A stretch of DNA of 64,000 nucleotides from Paratinospora sagittata (GCA_035771175.1 CM069611.1:14972366-15036365); one strand, 5' to 3'; counted from the stretch's first letter, positions 23,311 to 35,561 are shown. A program made the numbers and translations. The notes: generated by a model not told the origin, from the letters alone.

Positions 23311-25375
23311 TGCAACGCCCTGTATGTATGAGTCAAACTTGTAAGTTGACTAATACGTATTGGCAGGCATATTTGTATGCGTATACGTATGCACATGACC
23401 TTTAGATAGTATGAATGCATGTATTTTAGGGCTATTGGTACCCTAGGAGGCTAGTTGTATCATAAAATACCTAGTATTTAGTAAAATTTCATATTTGGGT
23501 GCAAGGAGTGCGCTCCCTAAAGTGAGAAGCGTGCTCCTGTGGAAAACCCAAAACATGAATGTTTAGGAAGTTCAGAGAAGCGCGCTCCTAAGTTGGAGAA
23601 GCGGGCTCCTCATGGGATTTCCCCGAAATCAAGTTTTTGGGCAGCGAGAAGAGCGTTCTTCGGTGGGCCTGTGTTTTTTTTAAATGTCGGTGTGGCGGTT
23701 GCATGAAATTTTAACGCCACGTTGCAACCTTTCTGGCTCATTTGCACTAGAAGAAGCTAGAAACTTGCAGAGCAAATGATGAAGAAGAACAAGAGGAGCT
23801 TGGAGATCCAAAATCAAAGGTAAGGATTTGTGATTTTGGGTTAAAAATTACATATTTGAATTCCTCTCTTCAAGTTGTTCATCATATGTGACATACATGT
23901 GATTTCAATGGCCAGATTTGAAGGTAGAAAAAGAAGGTTTTGAGCTGGAATTAATTGAATTGCTGGCTAAGACCATAGGAGATCAATTCCTTGATGATTG
24001 GTGAGTAATTTGATGGTTTAAATACTGATTTTTCATGGTTGGAAGGGGAGTTCCAGAATTTTTGGGTAGGAGTTTTGGGAACCCATTTTCAGTATTGAAT
24101 TGCTATGTTTTGGCGTGTATTATGATTGAAAAATGATATTAGATGTTTGGTAATGTGATTTGCAGAGATTTGAAATACATAATTGGTAAATTCTGGATTT
24201 GGTGATGATCACAAGTGTGGTACTTGTGCTGGAAAAGTTAGAGTGTTGGGAAATCAGAGGTAAGTTGTTTATTGATGAATTGAGATTGATTTGGTAATCA
24301 ATTGATTCAATTTATATGGTTGGAATTCATTTATAAGTGAATTGCAATGTTGGATTGCAGAGTCTTGTGTAAGAATGATGATGAATTGAGAATTGGACAG
24401 CAAGTAAGTGAGGTACTTATGCTGTACAATTGACCAAGTGTTGTGAAGTGTGGACTTAGACAAAATCCTGTATTTGTGAGTATTTCTAATTTGGTTTTTA
24501 TGTATGGCATTGTTATATATATAAACTCTGTTTTGATGAAATTGAAGCATGTATGATTGCTACATGTTGCATTGTTTAATGAATGCATTAAATCTTTGAT
24601 TTGAAAATCGGATATACTTTAGACTTACTTGATGTAAAAAAAATATATGATCAATTCCAAAGAGGAAAGTTTGTGGACTAGAGCTCGGAATGATCGAGAG
24701 GCTGGTTTGATAAGTTGAATTCTCCCTATAAATGCATAATAAGGATACAAATTCACTCACATTCCTAAGGTTGAAGATTTTATCTTTATGCATTGTATGA
24801 TATATATAGTAGCGAGAAATGTATTTGAATCATGTATTGATAATTACATTTGAATTGCATATTGAGTTTATAATGATATTTTCAATGCCATGTTTTCATA
24901 TGGATGCATATATAATTCCATTATTGGATTACTCCCTGAGCTTGCTGTAGTTCACCCCTCCCTTTTTATTACAGGTATAGATTACAAAGGTAAGGGCAAG
25001 GCTCCAGAGAAGTGATCTGAGCTTGTTATTTGCCAATGTGAGTATGTTGTGTGTAAAGGGATATGGGTATAGACTTTGATTTTGGTATTTATATATGCAT
25101 ATAACACTATTTGATATGTATAAGACAATAGTGAGTTGTAAATGTTAAGGATACTTATGAATATTGATGTATATATTTCAGAGACTTGGTTGTATAGAAG
25201 TCTCCTGAGAGAGAAAAATGGATTGTGGTTGTGTACAAATATGGAATGACCATATGTTAATAAATGTGGATGTGAGTATGATATGATATGTAATTGATTT
25301 GGATCAAATTATCAGGTGTATGTGGAGCTTCAGATTATGAGGTTCTTCTAAATATTTTACTGATTTTTTATGTAT
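23311..25375 (+). repeat. Chromovirus LTR, plus orientation (left arm of an inverted pair)
   Basis: It starts TGCAACGCCCTGTATGTATG, a usual chromovirus LTR start, right after GCAAA of the host Athila LTR. It includes a cluster of GGAGAAGCGCGCTCCT-type palindromes (about 23500-23660) and, near 24940-25010, GTTCACCCCTCCC followed by ACAGGTATAGATTACAAAGG, which recalls LTR 3' halves of this clade. From about 23380 to 24894 it is the reverse complement of 25484-26960, roughly 90% identical by eye. The right border is not certain. No coding capacity is supported. Confidence 0.6.
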
Positions 25376-26966
25376 TGTCTTAAAGGACGAGGCTGACAGT
25401 GTATCGTATACATTTAGGTATGACATATATGGTATTCTGTGTCAGTCATGACGTCACCCTATAAAGGGAGTCGTGATAGTATAACATGGCATTGAAAACA
25501 TCATTATAAACTCAATATGCAATTCAAATGTAATTATCAATACATGATTCAAATACATTTCTCGCCACTCTATAGATATCATACAATGCATAAAGATAAA
25601 ATCTTTAACCTCAGGAATGTGAGTGAATTTGTATCCCTATTATGCATTTATAGGGAGAATTCAACTTATTAAACCATCCTCTCGATCATTTCGAGCTCTA
25701 GTCCACAAACTTTCCTCTTTGGAATTAATCATATAATTTCCTTACATCAAGTAAGTCTAAAGTATATCCGATTTTCAAATCAAAGATTTAATGTATTCAT
25801 TAAACAATGCAACATGTAACAATCATACATGCTTCAATTTCATCAAAACAGAGTTTATATATATAACAATGCCATACATAAAAATCAAATTAGAAATACT
25901 CACAAATACATGATTTTGTCGAAGTCCACACTTCACAACACTTAGTCAATTGTACAACATAAGAACCTCACTTACTTGCTATCCAATTCTCAATTCATCA
26001 TCATTCTTACACAAAACTCTGCAATTAAACATTGCAATTTACTTATAAATGAATTCCAGCCATAGAATTTGAATCAATTGATCACCAAAGCAATCTCAAT
26101 TCATGAATAAACAACTTACCTATGATTTCCTAACACTCTAACTTTTTCAGCACAAGTACCACACTTGTGATCATCACCAAATCCAGAATTTACCAATTCT
26201 GTATTTCAAATCTCTGCAAATCACATTACCAAACATCTAATATCATTTTCCAATCATAATACACATCAAAACATAGCAATTCAATACTGAAAATGGGTTC
26301 CCAAAACTCTTACCCAGAAATTCTGGAACTCCACTTCCAACCATGGAAAATCAGTATTTAAACCATCAAATTACTCACCAATCATCAAGGAATTGATCTT
26401 CTATGGCTTTAGCTATCAATTCAATTAATTCTAGCTTAAAACCCTTTTTTTCCAGCTTCAAATCTAGCCATTGAAATCACATGCATGTCACATATGATGA
26501 ACAACTTGAAGAGAGGAATTCAAATATGTAATTTTTTTACCCAAAATCACAAATCCTTACCTTTGATTTTGGATCTCCAAGCTCATTTTCTTCTTCCTCA
26601 TCCTTTGCTCTGCAAGTTTCTAGCTTCTTCTAGTGCAAATGAGACAGAAAGGTTGCAAGGTGGCGTTAAAAATGCATGCAACCGCCACACCGACATTTAA
26701 AAAAAAAATACAGGCCCACTGAGGAGCGCGCTTCTCGCTGCCCAAAAATTAGATTTCTGGGAAATCCTGTGAGGAGCGTGCTTTTCTGAACTTCCTGAAC
26801 ATTCGTGTTTTGAAATTTCCACATGAGTGCGCTCCTTGCACCCAAATCTGAAATTTTACTAAATATTGGGAATTTTATGATACAACTAGTCCTAGGGTAC
26901 CAGTAGCCCTAAAATACATGCATTCACACTATCCAAAGGTCATGTGCATACATATATGTCTGAAAT
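25376..26966 (-). repeat. Chromovirus LTR, minus orientation (right arm of an inverted pair)
   Basis: This is an inverted copy of the same LTR, meeting the homology limit at 25484 (CATGGCATTGAAAAC). The part at 25376-25483 (GACAGTGTATCGTATACATT, GGGAGTCGTGATAGTATAAC) has no partner in the left arm and looks like an LTR segment lost there. The outer end is cut at 26966 by the SIRE-like LTR. The palindrome cluster lies at about 26715-26840 and has fewer units than in the left arm. Confidence 0.6.
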
Positions 26967-27325
26967 TGTTATCTCAATGAACCCCGTGATATGAATGTTT
27001 TGATGATTCCCAATATCTTCAGTGTGTGTATCTAATGATCTTGTTAAGCGTTTCAGATTGATCAAGAATCAAGATCAAGGAACTATGCTCACAAGCCTAT
27101 TGAACATTACAATTAAAGTTCTGAGTCCTTCAGTACTTAGAATGTAAAGACTATCGATCAATTTACTCTCATCAAGATTTAATCGTTTTTGTATTTTGTT
27201 CATCACATTTTAAAGGTATTTTATGATTTCCAAAATATTTGATTTAATCTGAAAATATCTTGTCTTTAATAGTGTTTTATCGGGCTTTAATCGATAAATT
27301 AAAAATTATTTTTATAGAGTCTTTC

Positions 27326-27871
27326 AGGACGCTAATGTTTTAGCAGCACCCTTCTAGACTTGATAAGTTACGACGCTAATGAAATATTAGGACGTTGACA
27401 TTCATTCAAGGTTGAATTGAACTGATTAATCAGGACGCTTACTTCTAAGTAGCGGCCTCACTTTAGTCAACCTTTAAAAGTGTCAGGACGCTGACTTAAT
27501 TTCAGCTCGCTAAAAGGTCTCTAAGTTTTAAATGATTTCTACCTTTAAAGACGCAGATAGTTATAAGTTGGATAATCTATCAGGAAGCTGCCCACATAGG
27601 AGCGCCCTCATCTTTAGAATCAACTTAATAACTTTTAGGACACTTACTGTCCTTTAGCGCACTTAATATTGTTTTAAAATTTTAGGACGCTTACTTGTGA
27701 GTAGTGCCTTCGCGCGTTTAAGTGTTTTTAAGAACAAAGCAGGACGGTAACTGTCATTTAGGACCCTCATGATATAAGTCGTTTAATCATCATAGTAAGT
27801 CAGGATGCTTACAATTGAGTAGCGCCCTCACTTCAATGTTCGGTAGGACGCTGATGCTCCATGAGTGCCCT
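27326..27871 (+). repeat. Cluster of AGGACGCT-type palindromes in U3
   Basis: About ten units of 25-35 bp follow the plan AGGACGCTTAC…GTAGCGCCCTC (for example 27435, 27806 and 27844). The two half-sites of each unit are roughly complementary and sometimes change together. The cluster lies 280-830 bp upstream of the TATA box and is missing from the 3' LTR, where about 816 bp are deleted. Confidence 0.7.
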
Positions 27872-28156
27872 TAAAGGAACAAAAATGATACTTTTGCTGT
27901 TCAGACTCGTACATCTTTTTAAGCCACTTTTTCAAAACAATTTTTCTTACAAAAATCAAGTTTTTAGATTTGTTAGAGATATCCTTTGATTCATGAACCA
28001 CGACTTTTAAACTTTCCTTATTCGTGAATCTGAAGAGAATCAGAATGTTCATAAAATGAGCAGCTGCCATTTTCGTGATACATTCTAGCTATTGTGAGTA
28101 AACGTTCATACTTGAAATTCAAATTCAAATGAACAACAGCTTCATCTTTACGAGTC

Positions 28157-28164
28157 TATATATA
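28157..28164 (+). promoter_or_regulatory. Candidate LTR TATA box
   Basis: TATATATA within AGTCTATATATACTAGCAC lies 740 bp before the LTR end, in the only good TATA context of the LTR. CTATAAATC near 28776 is a second, weaker possibility. The choice decides whether the hairpin array is transcribed. Confidence 0.45.
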
Positions 28165-28547
28165 CTAGCACTTAACAATCTATTAAGCACCGAAAATTCT
28201 TTGAGCCAAAACACTTTTGAAAGTTAGTCGAATTTTCAATTAATTTAAAAGATTAAGTTATTTTGTTTTCAAATCGTTTTCTTTGAAACTTTGCTTAGTC
28301 AAAAGATTTTCATACTGAGCTAAATTTCTATCTTTATCTGAAAATCTATTTGAAAGATTGAACTATTTTCACTCAAATTTTCAACACTATTCTAACTTAC
28401 ATCATTCTTGCTGAAAGAGAAATTTGAGAGATAGTTCAGAGGATACAATTGTACTTCATTTCATATCTTGTATACTGTATCAAGGTTGTAACAGTAGTTA
28501 GATAAACTAGTGAGTTGATACTCTTGTATCTAACAAGTAAAACGGTA

Positions 28548-28730
28548 TTCTCACACTCGTAAGTTGAGAAACGGTCTTCTCACACCTGTAAATTGAGAAA
28601 CGGTTTGTCTTGCACCTGGAAGTTGAGATAGGTTGGTCTCACACCTGCAACTTAAGCAATGTAACGGTTGTTCTCACACCCTTAAGTTGAGAAAGAGTGT
28701 AACGGTTTGATTCTCACCCGTAAGAGAATC
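28548..28730 (+). repeat. Tandem hairpin array in LTR
   Basis: Six or so units of 23-29 bp each form a short stem-loop. TTCTCA…TGAGAA brackets loops such as CACTCGTAAGT (28548-28570 and 28577-28599). The last unit is GATTCTC-ACCCGTAA-GAGAATC (28709-28730), a perfect 7-bp stem. Related arrays with other stem sequences but a similar loop occur in the other SIRE-like LTRs. Confidence 0.75.
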
Positions 28731-28896
28731 CCTTAGTGATATAGTTTAAAATCCTAACTGACAAGAAGCCGAACCACTATAAATCGACTGTGCATATTTG
28801 TTTATTCTTCGTACTTATATTTTTGGCATTGTATTTAATTTTAAATTGTCTAAGTGTCTAATTCACCCCCCTCTTGGACATACTTGGGCCAACAAT

Positions 28897-28908
28897 TGGT
28901 ATCAGAGC
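28897..28908 (+). other. Primer-binding site, initiator tRNA-Met
   Basis: TGGTATCAGAGC begins two bases after the LTR. It complements the 3' end of initiator tRNA-Met, the usual primer of copia elements. Confidence 0.9.
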
Positions 28909-28950
28909 AGTGTTGCTCTTCAAATAAACTTCACAATTTCTTTAACATCA

Positions 28951-30093
28951 ATGGCAGTAACCAGAAGCACAATCATGAGAATAGGTCAACCTATAGACAT
29001 ACCACCTTTATTCAATAGAGACTGGTTTGAAGATTGGATGATAAGGATGAAATCCTTTATACGATCTAAGGATATCAGTCTATGGGAAATGGTTGTAAAT
29101 GGCTACACCATGCCCAACAAGACTATTGAGCTATGGACAGACAAAGAGAGACTAAATGATAAGCATAACGCTCAAGTTGTCTATGCCTTGTATTGTTGTC
29201 TACCCGAGGAAGAAGTAGAAAGGCTAGTTCATCTCGAGAGTTCCAAAGAGATTTGGGAATCACTCTAATCATTTCACAGTGAAAAAATAAACAATCAAGA
29301 TGAAAAGCTTAAAGAGTCTAATAGACTATTTGATGCCTTCGAAATATCAGAGAATGAATCTCTTGATACGACATACAACAGATATCAATCCGTTCTTGAT
29401 GGAATGAAAGAACTGAATCAGGAAATACCTGCAGAAATATCTCTAGTGTATTTCTGTGATAAGCTTCCAAAGAAATGGAATGATAAGCTAATTACATTAG
29501 CTGAATCTATTGAACAATTGAAAATGAGTTTAAGAAAGTTTTGTGATCTCTTGAAAACCATGGAAGGAAGGGATGAGACTGGAGACCTAGTTAGAACGTC
29601 AGAAGAGTCACTCGCCCACTTTAGGGTTTTAGGAAGTGAGTTAGTTCATGATAACCTTCAACGATTAAGACGTCTAGTAAATGAACTTGAACATTTTGGA
29701 AAAACCATCTCTCATTCTACTTTAGTGCAATATTTTCTAAACAGTTTTCCTGAAAACTGGAAATATAAAGTAGATTTTCTAAAAGAATTTTCAGATCCAT
29801 TTGAAATCAGTTTTCAAGAACTTGATTATATTTTGAGTGGGTTAGAAACTTCATCTGAGAGAGAAGACATTCATGCAAAAGCACCAAGTAGAAACATAAG
29901 TGAAGTTGTTGATGATCTAAGCATAATGAATCAACAATCCTCAGCAAGCACATCCAGAACACATAATGAGAGATCTCCTGATAGAATGTCAAGAAGGAAG
30001 TCAACATGGAGAACGAAGATCATAAAATATCTCAGCTGCTTCAAAAAAGAGACAGAGTGCACAAGTCGAGAACTTTGTAGTACCTTGAGGTAA
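28951..30093 (+). pseudogene. Copia-type Gag with duplicated domain
   Basis: The ATG at 28951 follows the PBS by 42 bases. One frame of about 380 codons runs to 30093, with a single TAA at 29266-29268. The N-terminus reads PPLFNRDWFEDWMIRMKSFI and ELWTDKERLNDKHNAQVVYAL, the copia Gag (DUF4219/UBN2-like) pattern. Then come two related modules in tandem: one around ESLDTTYNRYQSVLDGMKEL and LVYFCDKLPKKWNDKLITL, and one around ELVHDNLQRLRRLVNELEHF and LVQYFLNSFPENWKYKVDFL. Normal SIRE Gag has one such module. No CCHC zinc knuckle is seen. The C-terminus is basic and Ser-rich. The copy at 51947-52313 aligns with the second module and tail. Confidence 0.8.
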
Positions 30094-30775
30094 AAGTCAA
30101 ATATGTGCAAAGGTATAAAAGCCACTCTCATCACTGTTGTTATTATTTGAATATACTTATCAGTGATTATTAAAAATGAATGATTATCTCTAATCATGCA
30201 ATGCTTAGAATGCTAAAATATTTTTGTTCATGATTTTTGACATTTGGTTGATGTGATATAATTTGTGATATTGATTATTCAACCAAACGATACTTAAGTT
30301 TAATTAGTCAAATTTGATTAATATTAGTGTTTAAGTGTCCATAAGTAAACCGACAACGAATGAGGACGCTAATGTGTCTAATGGCTTTAGTTGTTCAAAA
30401 CGCTCATCATAAGGAAGACACTGATTGGTCACAAACTTTAGATCTATTAAACCGCCTTTAGACACTAGGTTGTGACACGTGTGAATGTGTGTCAGGAGCA
30501 CGCTTATCGCTTTAGCATTATAAAATTAAACTTTTAGTGACCTAGCAGTCACTTTTGCTATTTGATGCCCTAGGACGCTCTGTCAAGAACTTACTAGGAA
30601 TCGCTCAAGGAATTACTGCTAAACTTTCATCTTTAACTGATCTTTTGTCGTATCAGTTCCTCAAAACCTTCGATAAATTATGTTCTCTGTTCACTTTCAA
30701 GTCCTTTGTTTTTTATCTCGTTGGTTTTTACCAAGCCACTTCAGCTGTTCACCTTTATTCCTTTGTAAACTTTTA
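30094..30775 (+). other. Spacer between gag and ORF2 with AGGACGCT units
   Basis: No gene is seen. The first part (TATTATTTGAATATACTTATCAG, AATGATTATC) matches the same place in copy 2. Between about 30355 and 30590 lie GAGGACGCTAATG, AAGACACTGATTG and TAGGACGCTC, the unit type of the LTR U3 regions. The spacer may be LTR-derived. Confidence 0.6.
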
Positions 30776-33700
30776 ATGGTGCCCAAATCCAAGAAGCTTC
30801 GCACTTTTTCCTCAAGAAAGAAATATACTTCACCATCATCACCTCCAGAGAGGAGTGTGAGACGAAGAACTGAACCTACTCATGCCGAACTGGCTGAGGC
30901 AACCACACTATTTGTATCCACACCTTCGATTGAAACCGCAGTTTAACCATCTTACTCACCTTCTTCAACCCAGATAAGCAAGAAGGGACACAAAACAGAG
31001 AACCTTATCAACCAAGCTGTGATCGATAGGTTTTTTGTCAATTTTGAGTTCTTCACAAACTCCCATCTAGATATTCTACCTCTGTTTGAGTTCTAAGGTT
31101 GGACCAATCTTCTTTCTTTCAGATCAAAATGGTATCCCAACCTTGTTAGCCAATTCTATTTGAATCTGGTTGATAAATCCATATCAGGACTTGAAAAACA
31201 ATCTACGGTAAAGGGAAAATCTGTTAAGATTTCTCCCAGATTCTTTACCGATACATTTTCTCTTCAAAGTGATGAAAGTGTCCACATACTTTGTTTCACT
31301 AAAAATAAAGTCCAATATCTAGGCTACAATAGCCTTTCTGCCTTGAATCTTGTTTCGAAGAAAAAAGATCACTCGAGTATCGACAAGAAACTCACAAATC
31401 AATCCTTTGAACTCTTGCCCAGAATACTCCACAACATGATTACCCATATTATTCAACCCAAAACTAGCAGTAGGGGTAATGTGAGTGATCTAGATTTGTT
31501 TCTAGTGTGGTGCATTCTGAAAAAGAAGAAAATGAATCTCGCCCACATTCTCATGCATGTGATGGATACAGTGGTTAGTAGAGGAATAAATCTTCCTTTT
31601 GGTATGCACCTCACCACTTTATTTGAGAAGTGTGGTATTGATTTCAGTAGAGAAAACTACAAGGAGACCAGTAGATACAACTGTATTGGTCAAACCACTG
31701 TCAAATTAATGAGATACACTTATGTCTCTGCATTGGAGAAATGGTTTTTAGTGTCAGAAGTTCCACTCGAAGGGGAATCGAGTGGAAAAGATGAAACAAG
31801 AGAAGAATATGTTCCAACTGAAGCTGTTCATGCTGAGGAACATCTAAAGGATGAGGTGAACCAAGTTGCTCAGGCCATTGATGAAGAACGTTTGAATGAT
31901 TCAGAGAATTCTAATGCAATCTTGAAAGAAGTCACCAACGAAAGAGTCAGTGAAGACTCTGACAAAACCATCTCCATTTGATATCTCTTTATCAATGGAA
32001 CCCCATGACTCAAAAAAGACTAAGTCAGATGGTGAAGAATGTCAAGATATAAAGGGTTATGATCTGGCTATCATACTCTATTAGGGAGATGAAATGAATG
32101 TAAATGTTGATGAAGAGGATCATATTGAAGATTTTCATGAGGCTAATGCTGAGTTTCATGTAGAAGAAGAAATGAAAGATATTCATGAGGAAAGCTCATC
32201 TGATCACGAGCCACCTTCTTATCCTTATACCAGCAAGCCAACATATGAATTCTTCAAAGAGGAAGATTTCTTGAGAAGAGTAAGAAAAAATCAGATTTTT
32301 GTCATGACTTAGCTGATGAATCCTTTGGAACAGAATCAAATACAACTGATGAATGAGATATTGGCAGAGGTTAGAGAATTTCTGAAGTCTCAGGAGAGAG
32401 AATTAAGATTAATGAGCTAAAAGAATACACCTCTCACTTGATCCAGGCAACTGCATTGCTCGAGAAAGTGACACAGCAAATGGACCAACAATTAAGTGTC
32501 ATGCAATCTTTGCCTACTTCATCACTCAATAATGATCTGGTTAAGGATATTAGAGATAACATGCAACAGATAAGGGCATTCATGAAAGCCTTTGTTGGAT
32601 CAGCTCAACCACGATCATCAAGTTCTCAACCACCTCAAGCCAGACCTCAAGCATCACAAAGTCACTCAGCGCAAGCTACATCTAGTCGTACTTCGAGTAT
32701 TGTGACTGCAGAAGCTTTGCAGAAGATTTTTGAAGAACTTCAAAGCTTAAGAGGGAAAGTGGTTGACACCTCTAAAGATAAGTCCAATTCTAACTCTTTG
32801 CAATCAGTCTTGGATGCTATCTTGGATCCAGTGATCAGCAAGACAACGCTTGATCCAGCGCTGTAGGCCATCTCTAGTCTGAAGGAAAATTTTACTTCTG
32901 TTGGGCCAGCACGCATAGAGGATAACAAAGTAACCGAGATTCTTGACTTGGTTACTCGTACTCATGAGAAGCTTCACAACTTGGAAGACAAGATGACTTT
33001 CCTTGCCACTAGCATAATGGATCTGTCATATACTGTCACTACTGCAGCAGATCAAGTGGAAAGAGTTGTAGGATTCTTTGAAGACGTCTTCAAGGCAATG
33101 AATAGTAGGATGCATTCTACTGTGTGGTACATTGCCTCAAGCATGAAACGTATTGCAATGTTCTTTCATCTATTGGAGAAGAAATATGTAAAAGTTCCAC
33201 CGGCACCAAGAGCTCCAGCCTTCACATGTCCATAAGGACCTAAGGAGTCTGACAGACTTCTTAGGATACTAGAATGTGAAGAGGAAGAAGCATCAGATGA
33301 AGAGCCTTTGCATACAATCAGAAGAAGAGTGTCTCCACCCACAGATCCCTCATCAGAAACTTTCCCTGATCCTAAATGCAAGCGACCAATCAGGCAAGAA
33401 TTTGAAGGTCATAAACTTTCTCCTAGTTTTGCTAAAAGTCTTGTAGAACGAAAAGCTCAAGGTTTCAGAGCCTGCCCACTTGATCCATTTAAATTTGGTG
33501 TTTCCAATCCTGACATATTCATTAAAAAATCTAGGCAGAATGTTGCAATTGACAAATTTGTCAAATGCTTGAGAGAAAGCTCAAGTGGTTCCTGTTATGT
33601 GCAAACCGCAAGCGTACAGTATCAAGTTATAATATAAAACCAATAAGATACCGGGTTGTCTTCCTCTAGCATTGACACTCACACTAAATACCACGTTTAC

Positions 33701-35274
33701 TAACTCTAACTTTATTTAGAAAATCAAATTCGAGTGATTAAGTGAAATAAATAAACAATTAAATAACTAGAAAGTAAACTAAACATGCAATAGGAATAGA
33801 TAAAGAATCAGAGATAGAATAGTCTAGAGGATCGATATCACCTTACTCTCAACTATGTCTTTATATATATATATTTATCATTAAATTAGTTCTTTCGTTT
33901 GTAAGTCAAAAATCCTAACGTTTCTAATTCCCTCTTTTGGAGCAACAACTAGAGCATATTATTATCATCTTGGCTTTACTCTTTCGATGAAAACCTAAGA
34001 TGATAATAACTCATTAAGTTTCGTGATTTCCTTTTAATGACTTCAAAGGTTCTCGATCTCCTTTTGAGTCTCACAATAGCCTGGGTTATATTTTCCTTGT
34101 TCCAACCCAAGGTACCCTCTTTTGGAGCATCTACCTCAAGTCTATAATCATCTAATTCGTGGCCAATGGATCAAAAGCATTACGCCGAGAAAAATATAAA
34201 TAAACTAAAGAACTTCATTAATAATAATCAAACAATAAAATCTAAGACATAATATCAAGTTTGGATCAATCTACCCTCTAGAAAAGAGGTTTAGTTCATA
34301 ACTAAAGACATAAAAACATGAAATAACATGATGAACGTAAATCTAAAACCAGAAAAACAAAGTAGAAGGAAGGAAAAGTGTAGGAGAAATCTTCAATGTC
34401 TTCAATCTTCCTCTTATCCTCGCTTCCAAACCCTAGCCATTTTCCTTGCTTTTCACAATCTTTTCTCCTCTCCTTGATGCCTTGAAAACCCTAAACAATG
34501 GTCTTTATATAGCTGCAAGTCCATAGGAAGTCGTCCAAGAAGTGTCCAAGTTGAACTAGGAAGGTTTGCAACAAAATTAGAAAGTTTCTATTTTGAATTA
34601 CACATCCGCTTTCTTCCTCACCCTTTTTATTCTTTTCTTATACTACAAATCAACATCAAAACCCTTCCATATTATATTATTTCAAGTAAGGAATCCATAG
34701 AAACAAACCACATCCAATTCGGAGTTAAATCGAGAAAGTTATGGCCAAAACAAAAAGGTCGTGCAGTTGGCTTTTGTGTAGCGCCGCGACACTCATAACG
34801 TATTTTGGGCGTTTTTCTTGTGGACTTAGCCAATTTTCAGCCCCTTTTTGACATGTATTTTTCATGCTTCTCCTTTACAACCTCTTGTACATGTTTTCAT
34901 CATCCAAAACCATGACTAACACATCTAAATACCTACAAAATAAAACAAATCAAATCAATAACACACTTAAATATGAAATGAATCAAATCATAAACTAATA
35001 AACCAAAATAATGCATAAAAAACCAAATTATCCTAAACGAACATATGCATCAAAACTAACATAAACATATGAAACTAATGCATAAATTATCCTAAAACAC
35101 ACCTAAAACATTCTCTAAAATCTATCTAAATATGCAACTATCAGTTCCACACAACCATGAGCACCTAGGAAACCCAAGGATGATTCTAAGGAATCTAAGC
35201 CTAGTTCCAGTGGATCCAAGAAGGACGAGGAGGCCGAGAGAAAAAGGAAAGGGAAGGGTCCCAGTTCAAGCTAA
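30776..35274 (+). pseudogene. Second ORF, env-like / 'plant transposon protein' type
   Basis: The ATG at 30776 starts a basic Ser/Pro-rich N-terminus (MVPKSKKLRTFSSRKK). A central domain follows with LDILPLFEF, KWYPNLVSQFYLNL and KISPRFFTDTFSL. It resembles the domain found in SIRE 'envelope-like' and 'putative plant transposon' proteins, with the pattern GW…YP.LV.EFY.N…SP..F...F. Next come an acidic Glu-rich stretch (about 31790-32260), a Gln/Ser-rich helix (32438-32866), a conserved helical block (TFLATSIMDLSYTVTTAADQ) and a Lys-rich tail ending at TAA 35272-35274. Stops at 30944, 31094, 32864 and 33233 lie in the main frame. A solo LTR interrupts at 33593-35143. Copy 2 conserves the same blocks. 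The function is unknown; I see no protease or polymerase motif. Confidence 0.65.
33593..35143 (-). mobile_element. Athila solo LTR inside ORF2
   Basis: On the minus strand it starts TGATAGTTGCATATTTAG, the same LTR family as 32-7552, and ends in …GCTTGCGGTTTGCACATAACA. The perfect 5-bp duplication GTTCC flanks it (33588-33592 and 35144-35148). Minus-strand features include a GC-rich patch near 34780-34815. No internal sequence remains. Confidence 0.92.
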
Positions 35275-35561
35275 GCCTACCCACTTTTTGATGTTTTCAA
35301 AAGGGGGAGAAGAGAATGGATATTGAGGCTAAGTTAGAGCTCAAGAGGGACGCAACAAGTCAGGGGGAGTCCATCTGAGTTTATGTATTACATGTTGATT
35401 GAATGATTATCATGTTCTTGTATATTGTGAGTGATTGTACTTATCTTGTAATTTAAATGTTGCAATCAGATATACTTGACATGCTTGCTACTTTAAATTT
35501 CTTATATGTTTGAGTACATGAATATAATTATCTGCATGATCTTTGAGTATTTGAAATCATC

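Larger units (their letters stand above)
26967..28894 (+). repeat. 5' LTR of SIRE-like copy 1
   Basis: It starts TGTTATCTCAATGAACCCC and ends TTGGGCCAACA after 'TTCACCCCCCTCTTGGACA'. It contains the palindrome cluster (27326-27871), TATATATA (28157) and the hairpin array (28548-28730). The end is followed by AT and the primer-binding site. Confidence 0.9.

Noticed and set aside
24269..24793. Several minus-strand open segments
   Set aside because: They lie in an inverted chromovirus LTR arm; the other arm does not conserve the frames.
28548..28730. CRISPR-like array of short repeats and spacers
   Set aside because: Units are adjacent hairpins of 23-29 bp without unique spacers, inside an LTR of plant DNA, and no cas genes exist.
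30776..35274. Calling ORF2 a viral envelope gene
   Set aside because: The similarity is to plant retrotransposon 'env-like' or transposon-protein ORFs recognised from memory; no signal peptide, fusion peptide or clear membrane segment is visible.
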